This document shows positions 22,755-34,929 of a stretch of DNA of 64,000 nt, piece after piece. Positions within the stretch are counted from its first letter, which is position 1. Every line of letters starts with the position of its first letter. Made by a program: the position numbers and the translations under genes. Origin of the DNA: Massospora cicadina. Its lineage: Eukaryota; Entomophthoromycota; Entomophthoromycetes; Entomophthorales; Entomophthoraceae. A model generated the notes under the pieces. The model worked only from the letters and a program-made list of their open reading frames with translations, was not told the origin of the DNA and did not search any database. The stretch spans positions 60,100 through 124,099 of the forward strand of contig JAKSZP010017331.1 in NCBI GenBank assembly GCA_022478985.1, read 5' to 3'.

Positions 22755-23325
22755 TGTTATAAATTAGGTGATATTATTGAGATATGCTGAGAGATTTTTG
22801 CACAGGGTCAATCCCAATGAGCAACGGTGGATAATATAAATATCGTTGGCCCTCAAAACAGCTTAATAAATATGATAGGATATGAAGCAATTGCTTCAAC
22901 AATACTTTTATTATAACAAATTAACAGCAGATTCCTTCTGCTCTAGTCACTCTTCTTACCAATAAACAATCCCCTTCTTCAATTGTCTCTCTTACTTATA
23001 TCTCAGTGACTTAAGACAATACCACTCTCTCAGCTTAGACTATTCAATTCTGTTTATTCTCATTGGTTCTGGAAGAGTCTATTAATTATTAAATTCATGA
23101 TTGCCTTAGTTTGAGGCAATCTACAAATTGATCATCATATGTCAAAATCACCCTATTGCCTAATTTGGAGGCAATTTACCAAGTATTTGTTCAAGCTTGG
23201 TATTGCCCTATCGTCTTATGTCAAGGTGATCTCATCAATATTTCATATTACTTGGTTCAGCCAATCTAGTCCATTCCGCCAATACTACTTAGGGCTTATC
23301 GTCAAGTCATATCAGATTCTTGACA
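22755..23325 (-). repeat. 3' LTR of gypsy A
   Basis: 571 bp, the partner of 28291-28861. The adjoining internal sequence 23326-23336 reads CAAAGGGGTAA on the minus strand, the polypurine tract that would prime plus-strand synthesis. Confidence 0.9.
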
Positions 23326-23341
23326 TTACCCCTTTGACTGG

Positions 23342-24500
23342 ATGATAAGGCTCTTATTGTTTATATGCCTGAAGGAACTTTGCATGCACTCAGTTAATGA
23401 TCTGACAGCTTGCAAGGTCCTTGATAGTGTAGGCATTGACACCCATATTCTCAATTATCTCAAACTAACCAATCCAGAAGTTGGCCAACTTGTGTTTCTG
23501 CCCAACCCATGCTGGTCATGGAACTAAACCATATCCCATCTTTGAACTGAGCTAGCCCATTATGCCATGATTGATTGGCAGCCTGATTCTTTTTCTTCTT
23601 GGCTAAGCTGAACTAGTATGCTTTGGTTTGCAAATTAATTAATGTGCCCATTAGATTAATCAAATAGCGTTGTAAATCTATTCCGCCAGTATATTCTATG
23701 CAATCATAGAGCAATGATGGAAGAGCCAGGTGTCATCCATATATTGATTGAAAGGGGATCTTCCCTACGGCGGAATGGTAGCTAATATTGTATGTGAAAG
23801 CAGTGGAAAGGAGGGAACTCCAATTGGAAGGTCAATCCATTACCAATTTTTGGAAAATGTTCACCAAGGTCCCATTAATTCGCTCAACCATCCCATTAGA
23901 CTCAGGGTGGTATGGGGTCATTAGAACTCTGCGGATGCCTATTAGCTCGTTCAACTTAGGAAGGATGTGTGAGATGAAGTTGGTTCCATTGTCAGTAAGT
24001 ATGAATTGAGGGCAGCCATGTTGCTGGACAATACATTTTATTATGAACTTGGCCACTGTGACTGCCCCCAAATCCTGTATCACCCAGTTTTCAACCCACC
24101 TGGTTAAGTGGTCAATTGCCACCATAATGTACTCAGACAAGTTAGCTCCCATTGGCAGAGGGCCAACAACATTAAAGGAAACTGTATGTCAAGCAAAATG
24201 GGGTTTCACTAACTGGTACAAGGTCTTCTGGCAGAACGGTTTTTCCAATTAGCACTGGTGGCAGCAGTAAATGGTTTTGAGCACATTAAAGTTCATGCTC
24301 TCCCAATAGTACTGAGGTTGCAACAATTCCAGGTTCTTATGTACTCCGCCATGTCCACCTACTTGGTGTGTGCTCATAATAATATTATCTTGGGTGGAAG
24401 GCCTTGGGATAATAATGGTAGTGTCCCCTATCCGCTTGTACAATTCACTGTCTTCTGGTATGTACTTGCCCTTATTCCATATAATACCTTGATGACTTTG
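23342..24500 (-). pseudogene. gypsy A integrase
   Basis: The zinc-binding HHCC domain is at 24249-24443: STHQVGGHGGVHKNLELL, then YYWESM and CCHQC. The catalytic core (23832-24152) has all three acidic residues in context: [11 protein letters not shown] (D), ILTDNGTNF (D) and [12 protein letters not shown] (E). Between and after these the frame is broken, and the C-terminal part below 23800 is only traceable by comparison with gypsy B. Integrase joins the cDNA to host DNA. The core is the best-preserved part of this element. Confidence 0.85.
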
Positions 24501-24599
24501 GGTGGTTCATCATCATATTTTCCACTAGGCATTTTATTTTACATTACGTCACTGAGATCTGCCATAACGGCAATGGTTGGCAATCTTGACAAGCAATTG

Positions 24600-25740
24600 A
24601 CATTATGGTGTTTTGCTCCAGGTTGGTGGAGAATCACAAAGTCAAAAACATGAAGTTTAAGAGCCCATCAGGCTAGACGCCAATCAGCCTCCTTGAGGTT
24701 CTGCAACCAGCATAATGAAGCATGATACATTATGACTTTTTACTTCATTCCATGCAAATACACCTTATATTGCTTATATGCATATATTACTGATAAGCAC
24801 TCCCGCTTGGTCACATTATAATTTTTTTGTAGCAATACAGGATTTGACTGCAGTATGATACTGGATGCTCCTCCCCTTTGTCATCTTATTGGGATAGAAT
24901 CGCCCCAACGGTGAAAAGGGATGCATCCATCTGGATAATAAACTCTTTATCGAAATTAGGGTAGCTCAGCACTGGCGCACTGATTAGTGCCATTTGAAGT
25001 GTATTATAGGAGCATTGGCAGCGTTCCGTCCATTCAAACGCGGCTTCCTTCTTTAATAACTTAAACAGCGAACCTCCAATACAACTGAAGCTGGGTATAA
25101 AGTGGTGATAGTAGCTGAACATCCCCAAAAAATACTTGTATATCATGCTCACTGTTTGGCGTAGTCATCTTCTGGATAGTCTCCACCTTGGCAGGTTGGT
25201 GTCTCAGCCCAGTCGCATCTACCACAAACCCAAGGTACTCCAGTTGGTCCTTAAAGAAATGAAATTTATGGGGTTTGATTTTGACGTTGGCCTCCACAAG
25301 TTGATGAATGACCTCCTCCAGATGGGTAAGATGCTCAGAGAACTTACGTGAAAAGATATTGATATTGTCAAGGTACACAAGGACGCACAACAGTTTTAGA
25401 TCGCTGAGAATGGTGTCCATAGCCCGTTGTAATGTAGACGGGGCATTACACAGCCCTGAGGTATACATGTAGGGTAGAAAATCCCCTTAGACGTGATAAT
25501 GGCGCACTTCTCCTGTTCCTCCGCAGGCAACTCATTTTTCAGTAGCCTGAAATCAAGTCCATTGCTGAGAAGTAGCGAGCTCCCCTAACCAATCCAAAGC
25601 ATCATCAATCTGCGGAAAGTGATACAAGTCCTTCTTGGTTATAATATTTGAGCTTCTGGTAGTCTATCATTACCTGGTTAGTACCACCCTTCTTTTTGAC
25701 AATTAGATGGGAGAAGCCCATGAACCCTTTGAGGATTTAA
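24600..25740 (-). pseudogene. gypsy A reverse transcriptase-RNase H
   Basis: RT palm reading at 25061-25468: SGLCNAPSTLQRAMDTIL, then VLVYLDNINIFS, HLTHLEEV, KIKPHKFHFF and LEYLGFVVDATG. The catalytic box reads YLDN (25364-25375) rather than YxDD, so the second catalytic aspartate is lost. The thumb and RNase H start is at 24886-25152: FEWTERCQCSYNTL, APVLSYPNF, IIQMDASLFTVGAILSQ. The N-terminal fingers (25500-25740) are shifted among frames. It would copy the element RNA from a tRNA primer, but this copy is dead. Confidence 0.88.
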
Positions 25741-25885
25741 GCATCCCTTGTTCCTGTAGCTTATCAATTTATTAGTAATGACTTCTTAGCTGCCCTAGAC
25801 TGACGGATTGGCCAAGGCCTGGTGGGGGGTGATCCCCAGTGTCCAATTGATGGACCACTCCTGAGCGCAACCTAAGTTATGGTTG

Positions 25886-26119
25886 TCAGCAGCAAAAATC
25901 TCTATATTTTTCAAATAAAGATATTGCTTGACTCTTCTGTTTTTTAAATAACCCAACTAAGTTTTCACATGGTACCACCGTCGTTATGCCAAGCTGTGGT
26001 TTGAAAGGTAGAACAAATTCTTCCAGTGACCATAACTTGTGAACCTGAAGGACCTCCTCAACTGGGGTCAAGTGTAAGTATTCCACTATCTGATGTCTGC
26101 AGATTTGCATTGGTTCCAT
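25886..26119 (-). pseudogene. gypsy A protease-RT linker
   Basis: A 77-residue reading (MEPMQICRHQIVEYLHL...) between protease and RT. Its VEEVLQVHKL block has a counterpart at the same place in gypsy B (about 33715-33760). It is probably the connecting segment of Pol; no separate activity is visible. Confidence 0.45.
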
Positions 26120-26399
26120 CTGTAAATTTAAAATTTAACCTTAATCTCCCCATGTCTTGGTAATATAATGCCTGGAGCCACGTGAGGCTTAAGCCATAAT
26201 TGCCAGTAAGGTCCAATCACTCCCGTATAGACCCTGGCTGGTACTTCTACCTCCAATTTGATGTTTACTATCACTTGATGACTGGAGGGAATGGATATAG
26301 GTCATGACGCTTGGAGAGTCAATCCTTGATATTCATATATCTGATGGGGGAGAGCCAGGGTCTTCCACTTTAGTCAATGGTAGCGCACCAGAATTACAC

Positions 26400-26930
26400 T
26401 GTCACTATAGGTAAGGTTGACTTGTTCTATATATACCAGATTCTTTGGCACTCCTCTTGAGGTAAAATAAATTGGAATCCGCTGCGCCAGAATTTCAAAT
26501 GTCTCTTCAGTCATATTGATGACTGCAAGAAGTGTTACATAAACGCAGTTCCAATTAGCAGGCCATAACAGCTGTTTGGTAGCACTACCGCTGGAGCTAC
26601 AACAACAATTGACCCAAACTGCAAGGGCAACGCACTATATGCTCTTTCTGAGATTGTGCTTTCAGCTCCAGCTTTCCTGTACACCATTAGATGATCTACA
26701 GTAGGGTTCATTGTCAACTTTACCACCAACTTAGTGGAAACTATGTTGACTGGGGTGCCCATGCCTATTATAGCAAGAACTTGGGTTTTGGTTATAACAA
26801 TGTCACAGTATGTACATTCAGAATAAGTGGAATCTTTATTGTCTGGTACATGAATACTTAACGGATCTCTTTTCCCAAAAAAGCTCATAATCTCCTCTCC
26901 AACTCTGGTGTATTATTGGATGATAGCGTC
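26400..26930 (-). pseudogene. gypsy A aspartic protease
   Basis: The reading at 26535-26888 contains VLAIIGMGTPVNIVSTKLV, which lines up with the A-x-I-D-T/S-G-x-x-x-N-x-x-S signature of retropepsins. The catalytic Asp reads Gly here (IIG-MG). Gypsy B keeps D-T-G at the same position. The C-terminal half has SALPLQFGSIVVVAPAVVLP and a LLIGTAF block. It would cut the Gag-Pol precursor. Confidence 0.75.
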
Positions 26931-27279
26931 TACTGGAAGGGCGATGCTTATGCCATGCAGGGAATGTGCATCAGAGGAGGGGTCCAGCTTGTCTGAGGAA
27001 ACTTGGTCGAACATTTAACAAACATATGGCTTCAATTGCTTCAGAGATCCTTCTTCCACCATGCCATTGGCTTGCACTCAAGTCAATATATTCGCCCCTC
27101 CAATCAGCTGCTGATACAGGAATGTGTCATTGTACTGAGGGACTTCTGCTAAATATTCATTAATAGGTTCAGGTGGGACTTTTGAGGATGGGCTAGAAGA
27201 GGTAGAGAGTCCCATCTTTACTTCGCTCTGACTTTTCCCTGGTAGTACTTGTCCGGCTGTACGTAATGGACCCGCCAAT

Positions 27280-28195
27280 TGTTGCAATCTCAAGCCAGGT
27301 GCCCAGGGAAACCACATTCAAAACAATTTACCCCATAGGTCCTACGTCCTTGATTATTGAAAGATGACCCATGCCAAAAGTTGGACTGTAGATGATTGGC
27401 ATAAACAGTTCCAGTTGATAGGATGACTGCAGATTATTGGCGTAATATAGCCCAGGGCAGTAGTGGTGCTGGTGATGATAAGCAGGTCCAGGGCGGAAGT
27501 TAAATTTCTGGGATAACTTAGCGGAATCTGGACTGGATGGGAGAATTCCTCAGAATAAGAAGATCCAATGACAGCGGCAGAATGTTTCTGCTCCATATTG
27601 GACTGGAGGGAAGGTAACGAATAAATGGCGCAATAACTGAACAATTTTGAGCAGGGGTACATCATCATCCAGCATCAGAGTCATGACGTTGTAAAGCTCA
27701 TAGTATGGTTTTACTGTGGAGGTTCTCACAATGCACACATCAGATTTGGATAAAGTCCCTGCTCCAATTAGCACATGGGCTTCCACTGTGAATTGATCAG
27801 CAAACTTGGTGAGGGTCTCATTACGCTGAAACCCAACAGTCAAGAACTCAGACTTCCGCTGAGGCATCTTTGCAGTACCTCCAAACAACCGCAGCACAGT
27901 AGCCTTAACTTCTTGGTATGTAACAGAACTATTTGAAAGATAGTAGGTGACTTGGTCAGCACTTCCAACATCCAAGGTGGGTATTACCAGTTTGACTTAT
28001 GCCAATTTGAGGTTCATTCCATCTCAAGCTCAAATTGCTTAAAGAACTCATAAATAATCCCATCTCAATCAAATAAAGGTAGCTTATCAATACAAACCTC
28101 CTGGAGAAGCTCATCATGCCTTTTGAGCACAGCGTCCAAGGCAAGTTTAATTTCCACATATTTGGTTGGCACAGTATGTTAGGAGGATTCCCCAT
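27280..28195 (-). pseudogene. gypsy A gag
   Basis: Two overlapping readings, 27956-28195 and 27550-27975, make up the capsid region. The second holds KMPQRKSEFLTVGFQRNETL and FADQFTVEAHVLIGAG, which has a gag capsid-like look. A zinc knuckle follows near 27290-27330: CFECGFPGHLA-stop-DC. The stop is TGA (27290-27292) exactly where the knuckle family has Arg (G-H-x-A-R-D-C), as expected from CGA to TGA. Gag forms the particle and binds element RNA. Confidence 0.75.
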
Positions 28196-28271
28196 CAGTG
28201 CAGATCTGATGAAACGTAGCCAACGCCTGAAGTACTTTATGTATACTATTTTTTGGTGTTAATTAATGGGC

Positions 28272-28289
28272 CCCCTGTAGTGAGCACCA
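28272..28289 (-). promoter_or_regulatory. primer-binding site of gypsy A
   Basis: On the minus strand TGGTGCTCACTACAGGGG starts one base after the 5' LTR. Gypsy B has the same sequence (35898-35915). Confidence 0.7.
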
Positions 28290-28290
28290 C

Positions 28291-28861
28291 TGTTATAAAC
28301 TTGGCGGTATTATTGAGATACGTTGAGAGGTTTTGCACAAGGTAAATCCCACTGAACAATGGCGGATGATATGAAGATTTTCAGCCCTTGAAACAAATCA
28401 TAAATATAATAGAATATCTAGCAATTGCTTCAACGATACTTTTATTATAATAATTTAACAGCATATTCATTCTGCTCCATTCTACTCTTCTTACCAATTA
28501 AACAATCCCCCTTTTCAATTGTTTCCTCACGCTTATATCTCAGCAACTTTGGATGATACTGCTATTTTGGCTTAGACTATTCAGTTTCACCATATTCTCA
28601 TTGGTTCTTCAGAGTCTACTAATTAATTAAATTCACGATTGCCTTAGTTTGAGTCAATCTAAAAAAATTTCATCATAGATCAACATCACCTTATTACCTA
28701 ATTTGGAGGCAATTCACCAAATATTTGTTCAAGGCTCAGTATCGCCTTACTACCTTATGTCAGTGATCTCATCAATATTTTATACTATAGGTTTGGCCGG
28801 TCTAGCCCATTCTGCTGATACTACTTAGGGCTTATCATCCAGTCATATTAGAATCTTGACA
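28291..28861 (-). repeat. 5' LTR of gypsy A
   Basis: 571 bp, TG...CA, the partner of 22755-23325. The first ten plus-strand bases (TGTTATAAAC) are shared with gypsy B LTRs, so A and B belong to one lineage. Confidence 0.9.
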
Positions 28862-29094
28862 GCAGATAGGCCAAAAAGAGTTCAAATGGCCACTCTGTTC
28901 ACAATTGACATTCTTTTGGTAAGTGAGAAGCTTGCCTTCAATGTTGCCTTGTGACTTGTTGTAATTAAGTAATGATTGCAGTCACTGAGACTCTCAAAAT
29001 TCAAATCTCTCATAAATACACAAAATTCACTTAAATGGTTATATGCTGCACTTAACTGGATCTTGGCAAACAATCCACTTTGTAAGGACAAGAT
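28862..29094 (+). pseudogene. Helitron H1 fragment between gypsy A and gypsy B
   Basis: The plus-strand reading continues the Helitron frame: RPKRVQMATLFTIDILL, then after stops LKWLYAALNWILANNPLCKD. The last block matches the A-L-x-W-L-x-x-N-NPLYKD signature of Helitron N-terminal regions. It ends at the gypsy B target site. Confidence 0.6.
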
Positions 29095-29671
29095 TGTTAT
29101 AAATTTGGCGGTATAGCAAATATATGTCGAGGGTTTTTGCACAGGGTTACACCCACTGAGCAATAGGACTGATGATATGAAGAGCATCATCCTCAAAACA
29201 AAAAGATAAACTTTTTTAATAAAATATGGAGCAATTGCCCCTATGACACTTCTTTATTTAATTCTAATACTTTTCAACGGATCCTTCCTGGTCCACTCAC
29301 TCTCTTCTTACTAATAACCTCCCACTTATTCAATTGTCTCATCTCGCTTATATCTCAGTGACTTCAGATGATATCATCTTCTCAGCTTAGCAATTTGTTC
29401 TGCCATATCTCATTGGTTCTGGCAGAGTTCATCAATTATTAAATTAATGCTTGCCTAATTCAAGGCAATTTACCAATTATTTGTCATGCTTAGACATTTC
29501 CCAACCACCTAATCACTATAGCTTCAGTGGAATTCCTCCTATACTCTGAGGTCAACTTTGCTCATTAACTTTGATACTTGATAATACTAATATAGGCCTA
29601 ACCACGATGGTTAACCAATGATCCACCAGTGATCTTTTAGCTTATTATCCAGTCATAAAGATTTCTTGAAA
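29095..29671 (-). repeat. 3' LTR of gypsy B
   Basis: 577 bp, the partner of 35917-36491. The neighbouring internal bases 29672-29684 read AAGGGGAGGTAAA on the minus strand, a good polypurine tract. Confidence 0.88.
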
Positions 29672-29700
29672 TTTACCTCCCCTTGACTGGACAATAAGCC

Positions 29701-31023
29701 ATATGACATTTCTTCAGTCATCACAATGCAGCCCACCACGCGCCAACAACCATAAGCTCATGACTTGGATTTTTCTTTCAATTATGGCTTAATGTATATC
29801 TGACTGACCCAGGTCATATCCCACTCCCACAGTTCTCTCTTCCTCCAGCTGATGAAGGAGAGGCCAAAGTGGATGTCTTGACTCTTCTGGCCCAGGAGGA
29901 GCTCCTTCCTGAATTTGTCAGTCATCTGTCTGCCTTGCATGCCCCTTCAGGGACATAGTGACCCAGTTGCACTGGGGAGGGAAGAAGAGCTGGGGCCCTT
30001 TGTTTAATGAGGAGGCCCAGCTCCTGGCAAACAGCTTCAGCCATCTAGTGCTTCCACCTCCCACCAAGCCTCATCCCATGGTACTGTCAGTCTGATGGAT
30101 GCTGTGCTTCATGTGGTGGGTGATAACCAGCTGGTTGGGGTCCTTTCCCTGCACTCCTACCCATTTTTGGTCCCTTGGGGTGCATTTTCAAACTAGCCAG
30201 TTGAATTGCATGCAATCTGGGGTTGCTGCAGCATTCACTGGCCTTAGCGCCAATGACCCATCCCAATACCTCCCATCATGGCGCTTCTTGGCAACATGAT
30301 CTTCTTTCATCCCACAGGTGAGTTAGGGTCAGGGATGGAGCAGCACTGGGCGGTCCTTTTAGTGGACCTGTTGAGCAGCGTTTACAGTGGCTGCTACTTT
30401 CCCAATTGCCTATCCCAGCATGGAAGACTTCCTCATGTATTGTCTGGAACTGGCCGTGGCCTTTTCCCCCTAGCTGGGACTCAACTTCTTGTGTGCCAGC
30501 CCTTACAACTCTTTCCCCCTCTTCTTGGTTACATGCTGATCTCTCAAGAGCATAAGTGCATGTGGATGTAGCTTTGCTCCTAGTGTGGCAAGAGCGGGTT
30601 CATTTTGATCTTGAGCAGCCAGCTGAGCTATCACCACCTCGCCTGTTACCCTGGGTCCCCAGTCCATCCTCCTCCTCCAATTCTGCCACCCTGTCCTCCC
30701 CTCTGTTAGCTGGCATGACGGCCCCAGAGAGGACACCAACTCCCTTGCCCCCAACACAGCAGCTTCCTCCCCCACCACCAACCCAAGAAGGGTCCAGTGA
30801 ATCTGCACCACTTGTGAAGCAACAAAAAAGAAATGTGGATCCCACTGATCAAAGAGTAAGATGCACTGCAAGAAACCTAGAAAGAGCAGGAAAAAGACAG
30901 CTTAATGTAAGATTCAAGTGACAACACCAATAAAGTTAGCTTACTTCCCCCATGATGATGATTGGTTGATTGATTATTTTATTTTATATTTTTTATTTTT
31001 TTATTTTTTCTGAATAATTTCTA
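29701..31023. other. GC-richer insertion in gypsy B, unidentified
   Basis: Gypsy A goes directly from its polypurine tract to TTTATATGCCTGAAGGAACT, while gypsy B has this 1.3-kb block in between. Plus-strand readings include LPPADEGEAKVDVLTLLAQ (about 29840), a hydrophobic segment around 30300-30560 and a proline-rich segment around 30640-30800 that ends in a basic tail near 30921. A T-rich run follows (30965-31010). I recognise no domain. It may be a captured or retroposed fragment; no clear TSD is visible. Confidence 0.5.
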
Positions 31024-31199
31024 TTGTTGTTTATATGCCTGAAGGAACTTTGCATGCACTCAGTTAGTAATCTGACTGCCTGTGGGGTCCTTGATAGTAT
31101 AGGCATCAACACCTGTTTTTTATATCATCTCAAAAGAGCTAATCCATATCTTGGATAGCTTATTCTTCTTACCAAACCTATGCTGATTGTGAATAGAAC

Positions 31200-32240
31200 C
31201 ATATCCCCGTCCCTGAACTGAGCTAGCCTGCTATGCTGTACCTGATTGCAGCCTGGTTCTTAATTTACTTAGCCAAGCTGAATGAGTACGCTTCAGTTTC
31301 TAATTTAATCAATGTATTTTTTAGGGTGGTCAGGTATATGTGAGGATCCATTCCGCCAGTATCTTCCATACAGTCATAGAGCAGCGTGGGTAGAGCGGGG
31401 TGTTGTCCATATAGTAACTGAAAAGGGCTCTTCCCTTTTGCCAATTGGAAGCTAATATTATAGGCGAACATAGCGGTAAATAAGAGGGTTCTTCAATTGG
31501 AGGTTTACCCATTACTAGCTTCCAGAGTATATTCAACAGCATCTTATTGACCCGTTCAACCATTCTGTTAGATTTGGGGTGATACGGAGTTTTTAGAACC
31601 CCACAGATGATACTCATTTCGTTGAGCTTGAGAATGATGTGAGAGGTAAATTTAGTTCCATTATCAGCTAGGATAAACTGAGGGCAGCCGTGACACTGTA
31701 GTATACACTCCATTACAAACTTAGCCACAGTAACAGCCCCCAGATCTCGTATTGCCTGTGCTTCAAGCTACCTGGTCAAGTGGTCAATTGCCACCAGTAT
31801 GTACTTGGGCCAGTTAGCTCCCATCGGCAGAGGGCCAACAACATCAAATGAAACCATATGCCAAGAAAAATGTGGTTTCACTAACTGGTATGAAGTTTTC
31901 TGGCGTAATGGCTTTTCCATTTGGTACTGATGGCAACAAGATATCATTTCCAGCATGTCAAAGCTCATGCTTTCCAAATAATACTGAGAGAGCAACAATT
32001 CTAACGTCTTGAACATTCCACCATGCCCTACTTCCCTATGTGCGCTCATGATAATGTTAGGCCTTGCCAAGGGTCGCAGGAAGTTCACTGTTGAGTTGCT
32101 GATCTGCTTGTACAACTTAACATTCCGCTGTAAGGTATTAGCTTGAATTTCATTCAACGCCTTGATGATTTGTGGCGGCTCATCATCATACTTTCCGCTG
32201 AGCATCTTGTTGTAAATAAGGTCGCTCAGATCTGCCATAA
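31200..32240 (-). pseudogene. gypsy B integrase
   Basis: The reading at 31768-32238 contains the zinc-binding region (SAHREVGHGGMFKTLELL, YYLESM, CCHQY, with the last Cys read as Tyr) and the start of the core, [10 protein letters not shown]. The reading at 31330-31728 carries FILADNGTKF and YHPKSNRMVERVN. All three core acidic residues (D, D, E) are present, with a break between 31768 and 31728. A C-terminal segment (31265-31471) has LAKGKSPFQLLYGQHPALP, the usual block after gypsy cores. Confidence 0.85.
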
Positions 32241-32264
32241 CTGCAATAGTTGTTAGCTCAACAG

Positions 32265-33480
32265 TTAATTAGCGTTCTGGTGTTTTGCTCCCAATTGGTG
32301 AATGATCTTGAAGTCAAAATCCTGTAGTTTGAGGGCCCACCTGGCTAAACGCCCTTCAGGATCCTTGATATTCTGCAACCAGCGTAATGAAGCATGATCC
32401 GTTATGAATTTAAACTTTACTCCGTGCAAATATACTCTTTTTGATATATGCATAGATTACCTCTAAGCACTCACACTCAGTTACAGTATATTTATGTTCA
32501 TGGCAATTCAGGCTCCAACTGCAGTATGCAACGGGGTGCTCTTCTCCCTCATCGTTTTTTGGGATAGACTGCCCCCACATTGGAAAGGGAGGCAGCCTCA
32601 TGAACAATTAATTCTTTATCAAAATTGGGATAGTGTAGCACTGGTGCACTGCTCAGCGCCATCTGAAGTGTATCAAAGGAGTATTATCGCCATTCCGTCC
32701 ATTAAAATGCAGCATCCTTTATTAGTAACTCAAACAGTGGACCTCCAATACAGCCAAAGTTAGGGATGAAGCGCTGGTATTAGCCAACCATCCCAAAAAA
32801 TACCTAAATGTCACGCTTACTGGTGGGCGTAGCCATCTTTTGGATAGCCTCCACCTTGGTGGGTTGAGGTTTCAGCCCTTTAGCATCTAATACAAACCCA
32901 AGATACACCAGCTGATCCTTGAAAAAAGTGGCATTTGCGGGGCTTGATCTTGATGTTGGCCTCAGCCAACTGGTGGAATACCTCCTCCAGATGGTGAAGG
33001 TGCTTGGTAAATGTGTGGGAGAATACATTGATGTTGTCAAGGTACACAAGGATGCATGGCAGCTTCAGGTCGCTGAGAATGGTATCCATGGCCCGTTGGA
33101 ACGTAGTTGGGGCATTACACAGCCCTTGTGGCATATGCGTCGGTTGGAAAAGCCCCTTGAATGTGATAATGGCACATTTCTCCTGTTCTGCTGCAGGCAA
33201 ATCGATTTGTCAGTAGCCTGATATCAGGTCCATTGCCAAGAAGTAATGGGCTCTGCTTAGTTGATCCATAGCATCATTGATCCGTGGCAAGAGATATGAG
33301 TCTTTCTTGGTGATGATGTTATGCTTCTGGTAGTCTATTAATACTTGGTTGATGCCATCCTTATTTTTTACAATAAGAATGGGCAAAGCCCATGGACTTT
33401 TTGATGGTTTAAGTATTCCTTGCTCCAGCAGCTTAGTGATTTCTTCAGTTACTACTTCCTCAGCTGCCCTCAATCAGCGG
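32265..33480 (-). pseudogene. gypsy B reverse transcriptase-RNase H
   Basis: Fingers at 33210-33473: SPWALPILIVKNKDGINQ, then VLIDYQKHNIITKKDSYLLP and AMDLISGY. Palm at 32880-33200: MPQGLCNAPTTFQRAMDTIL and ILVYLDNINVFS. The catalytic box is YLDN (33033-33044), as in gypsy A. RNase H at 32265-32453: FITDHASLRWLQNIKDPEGR, then IIHQLGAKHQNAN. Several family-conserved residues are changed as CpG loss predicts: S-P to L-P, DG-x-x-R to Q, DYR to DYQ, H-R to H-Q. Confidence 0.88.
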
Positions 33481-33499
33481 ATAAGCTGTGACCTGATGA

Positions 33500-34156
33500 G
33501 GGGGATGATCCCCTAGTATCCAATTGATGAATTACCCCTTAGTGCGCTCTGAATCATGGTCATCAACAGCAAAAATCTCCTTATCTTTTATGTAGTTTCG
33601 CCTGATCCTTCTGATCTTCCGTTAAGCTGGCTAAAATTTCACGTGGAACCACCATCATTATTCTGGGTTGCAAATCAATCAGCAAACCAAGTTCATCCAG
33701 TTATATGAACTCATGAACCTGAAGGACCTCCTCAACAGGGGCCATTTGTAAATATGCCACTCTTTGATGCTAATAGATTTGCTTTGGTTCGTTCTGTAGA
33801 TTTTCTAGTAGAACCTTGATCTCCCCATGGCCTGGAAGTATAATGCCTGGAGCCACTTGGGGATCAAACTGCGATTGCTGATAAGGGCCAATAACTTCCC
33901 TATAGAGTCCATCTGGAACTTTGACTATCAATTCAGTGTTCAGTATTACTTGGTGGCTGGAGGAGATGGAGATTGCCCCAGCTGCTATGAGAGGCAGCCC
34001 TTGGTATTTGTATATCTTGTGGGGAAGGGCACAGGTCTTACGCTTTAATTGATGGTAATGAACTGGAATTACCCTATCACTGTAGGCCAGGCTGATATGA
34101 CCCATGTTACCAGATCCTTTGGCACTCCACTGGAGGTAAAGTAAATTGGTATCCAC
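33500..34156 (-). pseudogene. gypsy B protease-RT linker
   Basis: The 128-residue reading at 33770-34156 (starts MDTNLLYLQWSAKGSGNMGH) and the broken sequence after it connect protease to RT. Parts recur at the same place in gypsy A. It contains PGIILPGHGEIKVLLENL, which looks like a beta-rich spacer. No enzyme motif seen. Confidence 0.45.
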
Positions 34157-34500
34157 TGACCCAGAATTATGAGGGTCTCTGAGTCATGTCAAGGACAGCC
34201 CCGTAGTGGTGCAGGAAAGCAGTTCTGATTAACAGATTGTAAGTACTTCTGGGTAGCACTAATGCTGGAGCTACAATAACAATTGACCCAAACCGCAAGG
34301 GTATCGCGCTGTATGCTCCCTCAGAGACCATGCTTTCCACATCTGCAGTCCCATACACCATATGATGTTCCACATAAGATTTAATGCCAACTTCACCACC
34401 AACTTTGTGAACACTATGATAACTTAAGCCTGTATCAATTATAGCACGGACAGGGGTTTTTGAAATGACAATGTCACAGTATGTACACTCAGAATAAGAA
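34157..34500 (-). pseudogene. gypsy B aspartic protease
   Basis: Around 34420-34460 the minus strand reads VRAIIDTGLSYHSV, keeping the catalytic D-T-G of retropepsins. The frame then shifts. The C-terminal half (34167-34373) has SAIPLRFGSIVIVAPALVLP and NLLIRTAF. This is the only gypsy copy here that keeps the catalytic Asp. Confidence 0.75.
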
Positions 34501-34929
34501 AGAATTCTGATTGTTTAAAATGTGGATATTTAACGGATCTATTCTCCCCAGAAAGCCCATAATACCCTCTCTGACTTTAGAGTACTCTTTACTAATATTG
34601 TCCACAGAGAGGGCAGCATTTACCCCTTTTAAGGGAGGCGCATCATAGGATGTATCTGGCTCCTCTGTAGAAATTTGGTCAAACATTTGACAGGCATAAG
34701 GCTTCAGTTGCTCCTGGAGTCCACCTTTTGCCATATCATTTTTTTGCACTAGGGTCTTACATCCACCCCTCCAACTGGCTGCTGATAAAGGAATGCGTCA
34801 TCATACTGAGAGACTTCCGCTGCATATATGTGGATAGGTTCAGGTGGGACGTTTGATGTTGTAATAGAGGAGGTAGAGAATCCCATCTCTACTACATTCT
34901 ACCTTTTTCCTGATAGCACTGTTCCTGCT

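Larger units (their letters stand above)
22755..28861 (-). mobile_element. gypsy A: full-length Ty3/gypsy element
   Basis: 6107 bp. LTRs of 571 bp each lie at 22755-23325 and 28291-28861, with ends TGTTATAAA...TTGACA (TG...CA) and an exact 5-bp TSD GCAGA (22750-22754 and 28862-28866). The minus strand carries gag, protease, RT, RNase H and integrase in Ty3/gypsy order. The PBS is next to the right (5') LTR and a polypurine run next to the left (3') LTR. The LTRs differ at many sites, so the insertion is old. All ORFs are broken. It is inserted in Helitron H1. Confidence 0.93.

Noticed and set aside
30556..30921. Proline-rich 121-codon ORF as a host gene
   Set aside because: It lies inside an insertion in gypsy B with no start context or family match; kept only as part of an unidentified block.
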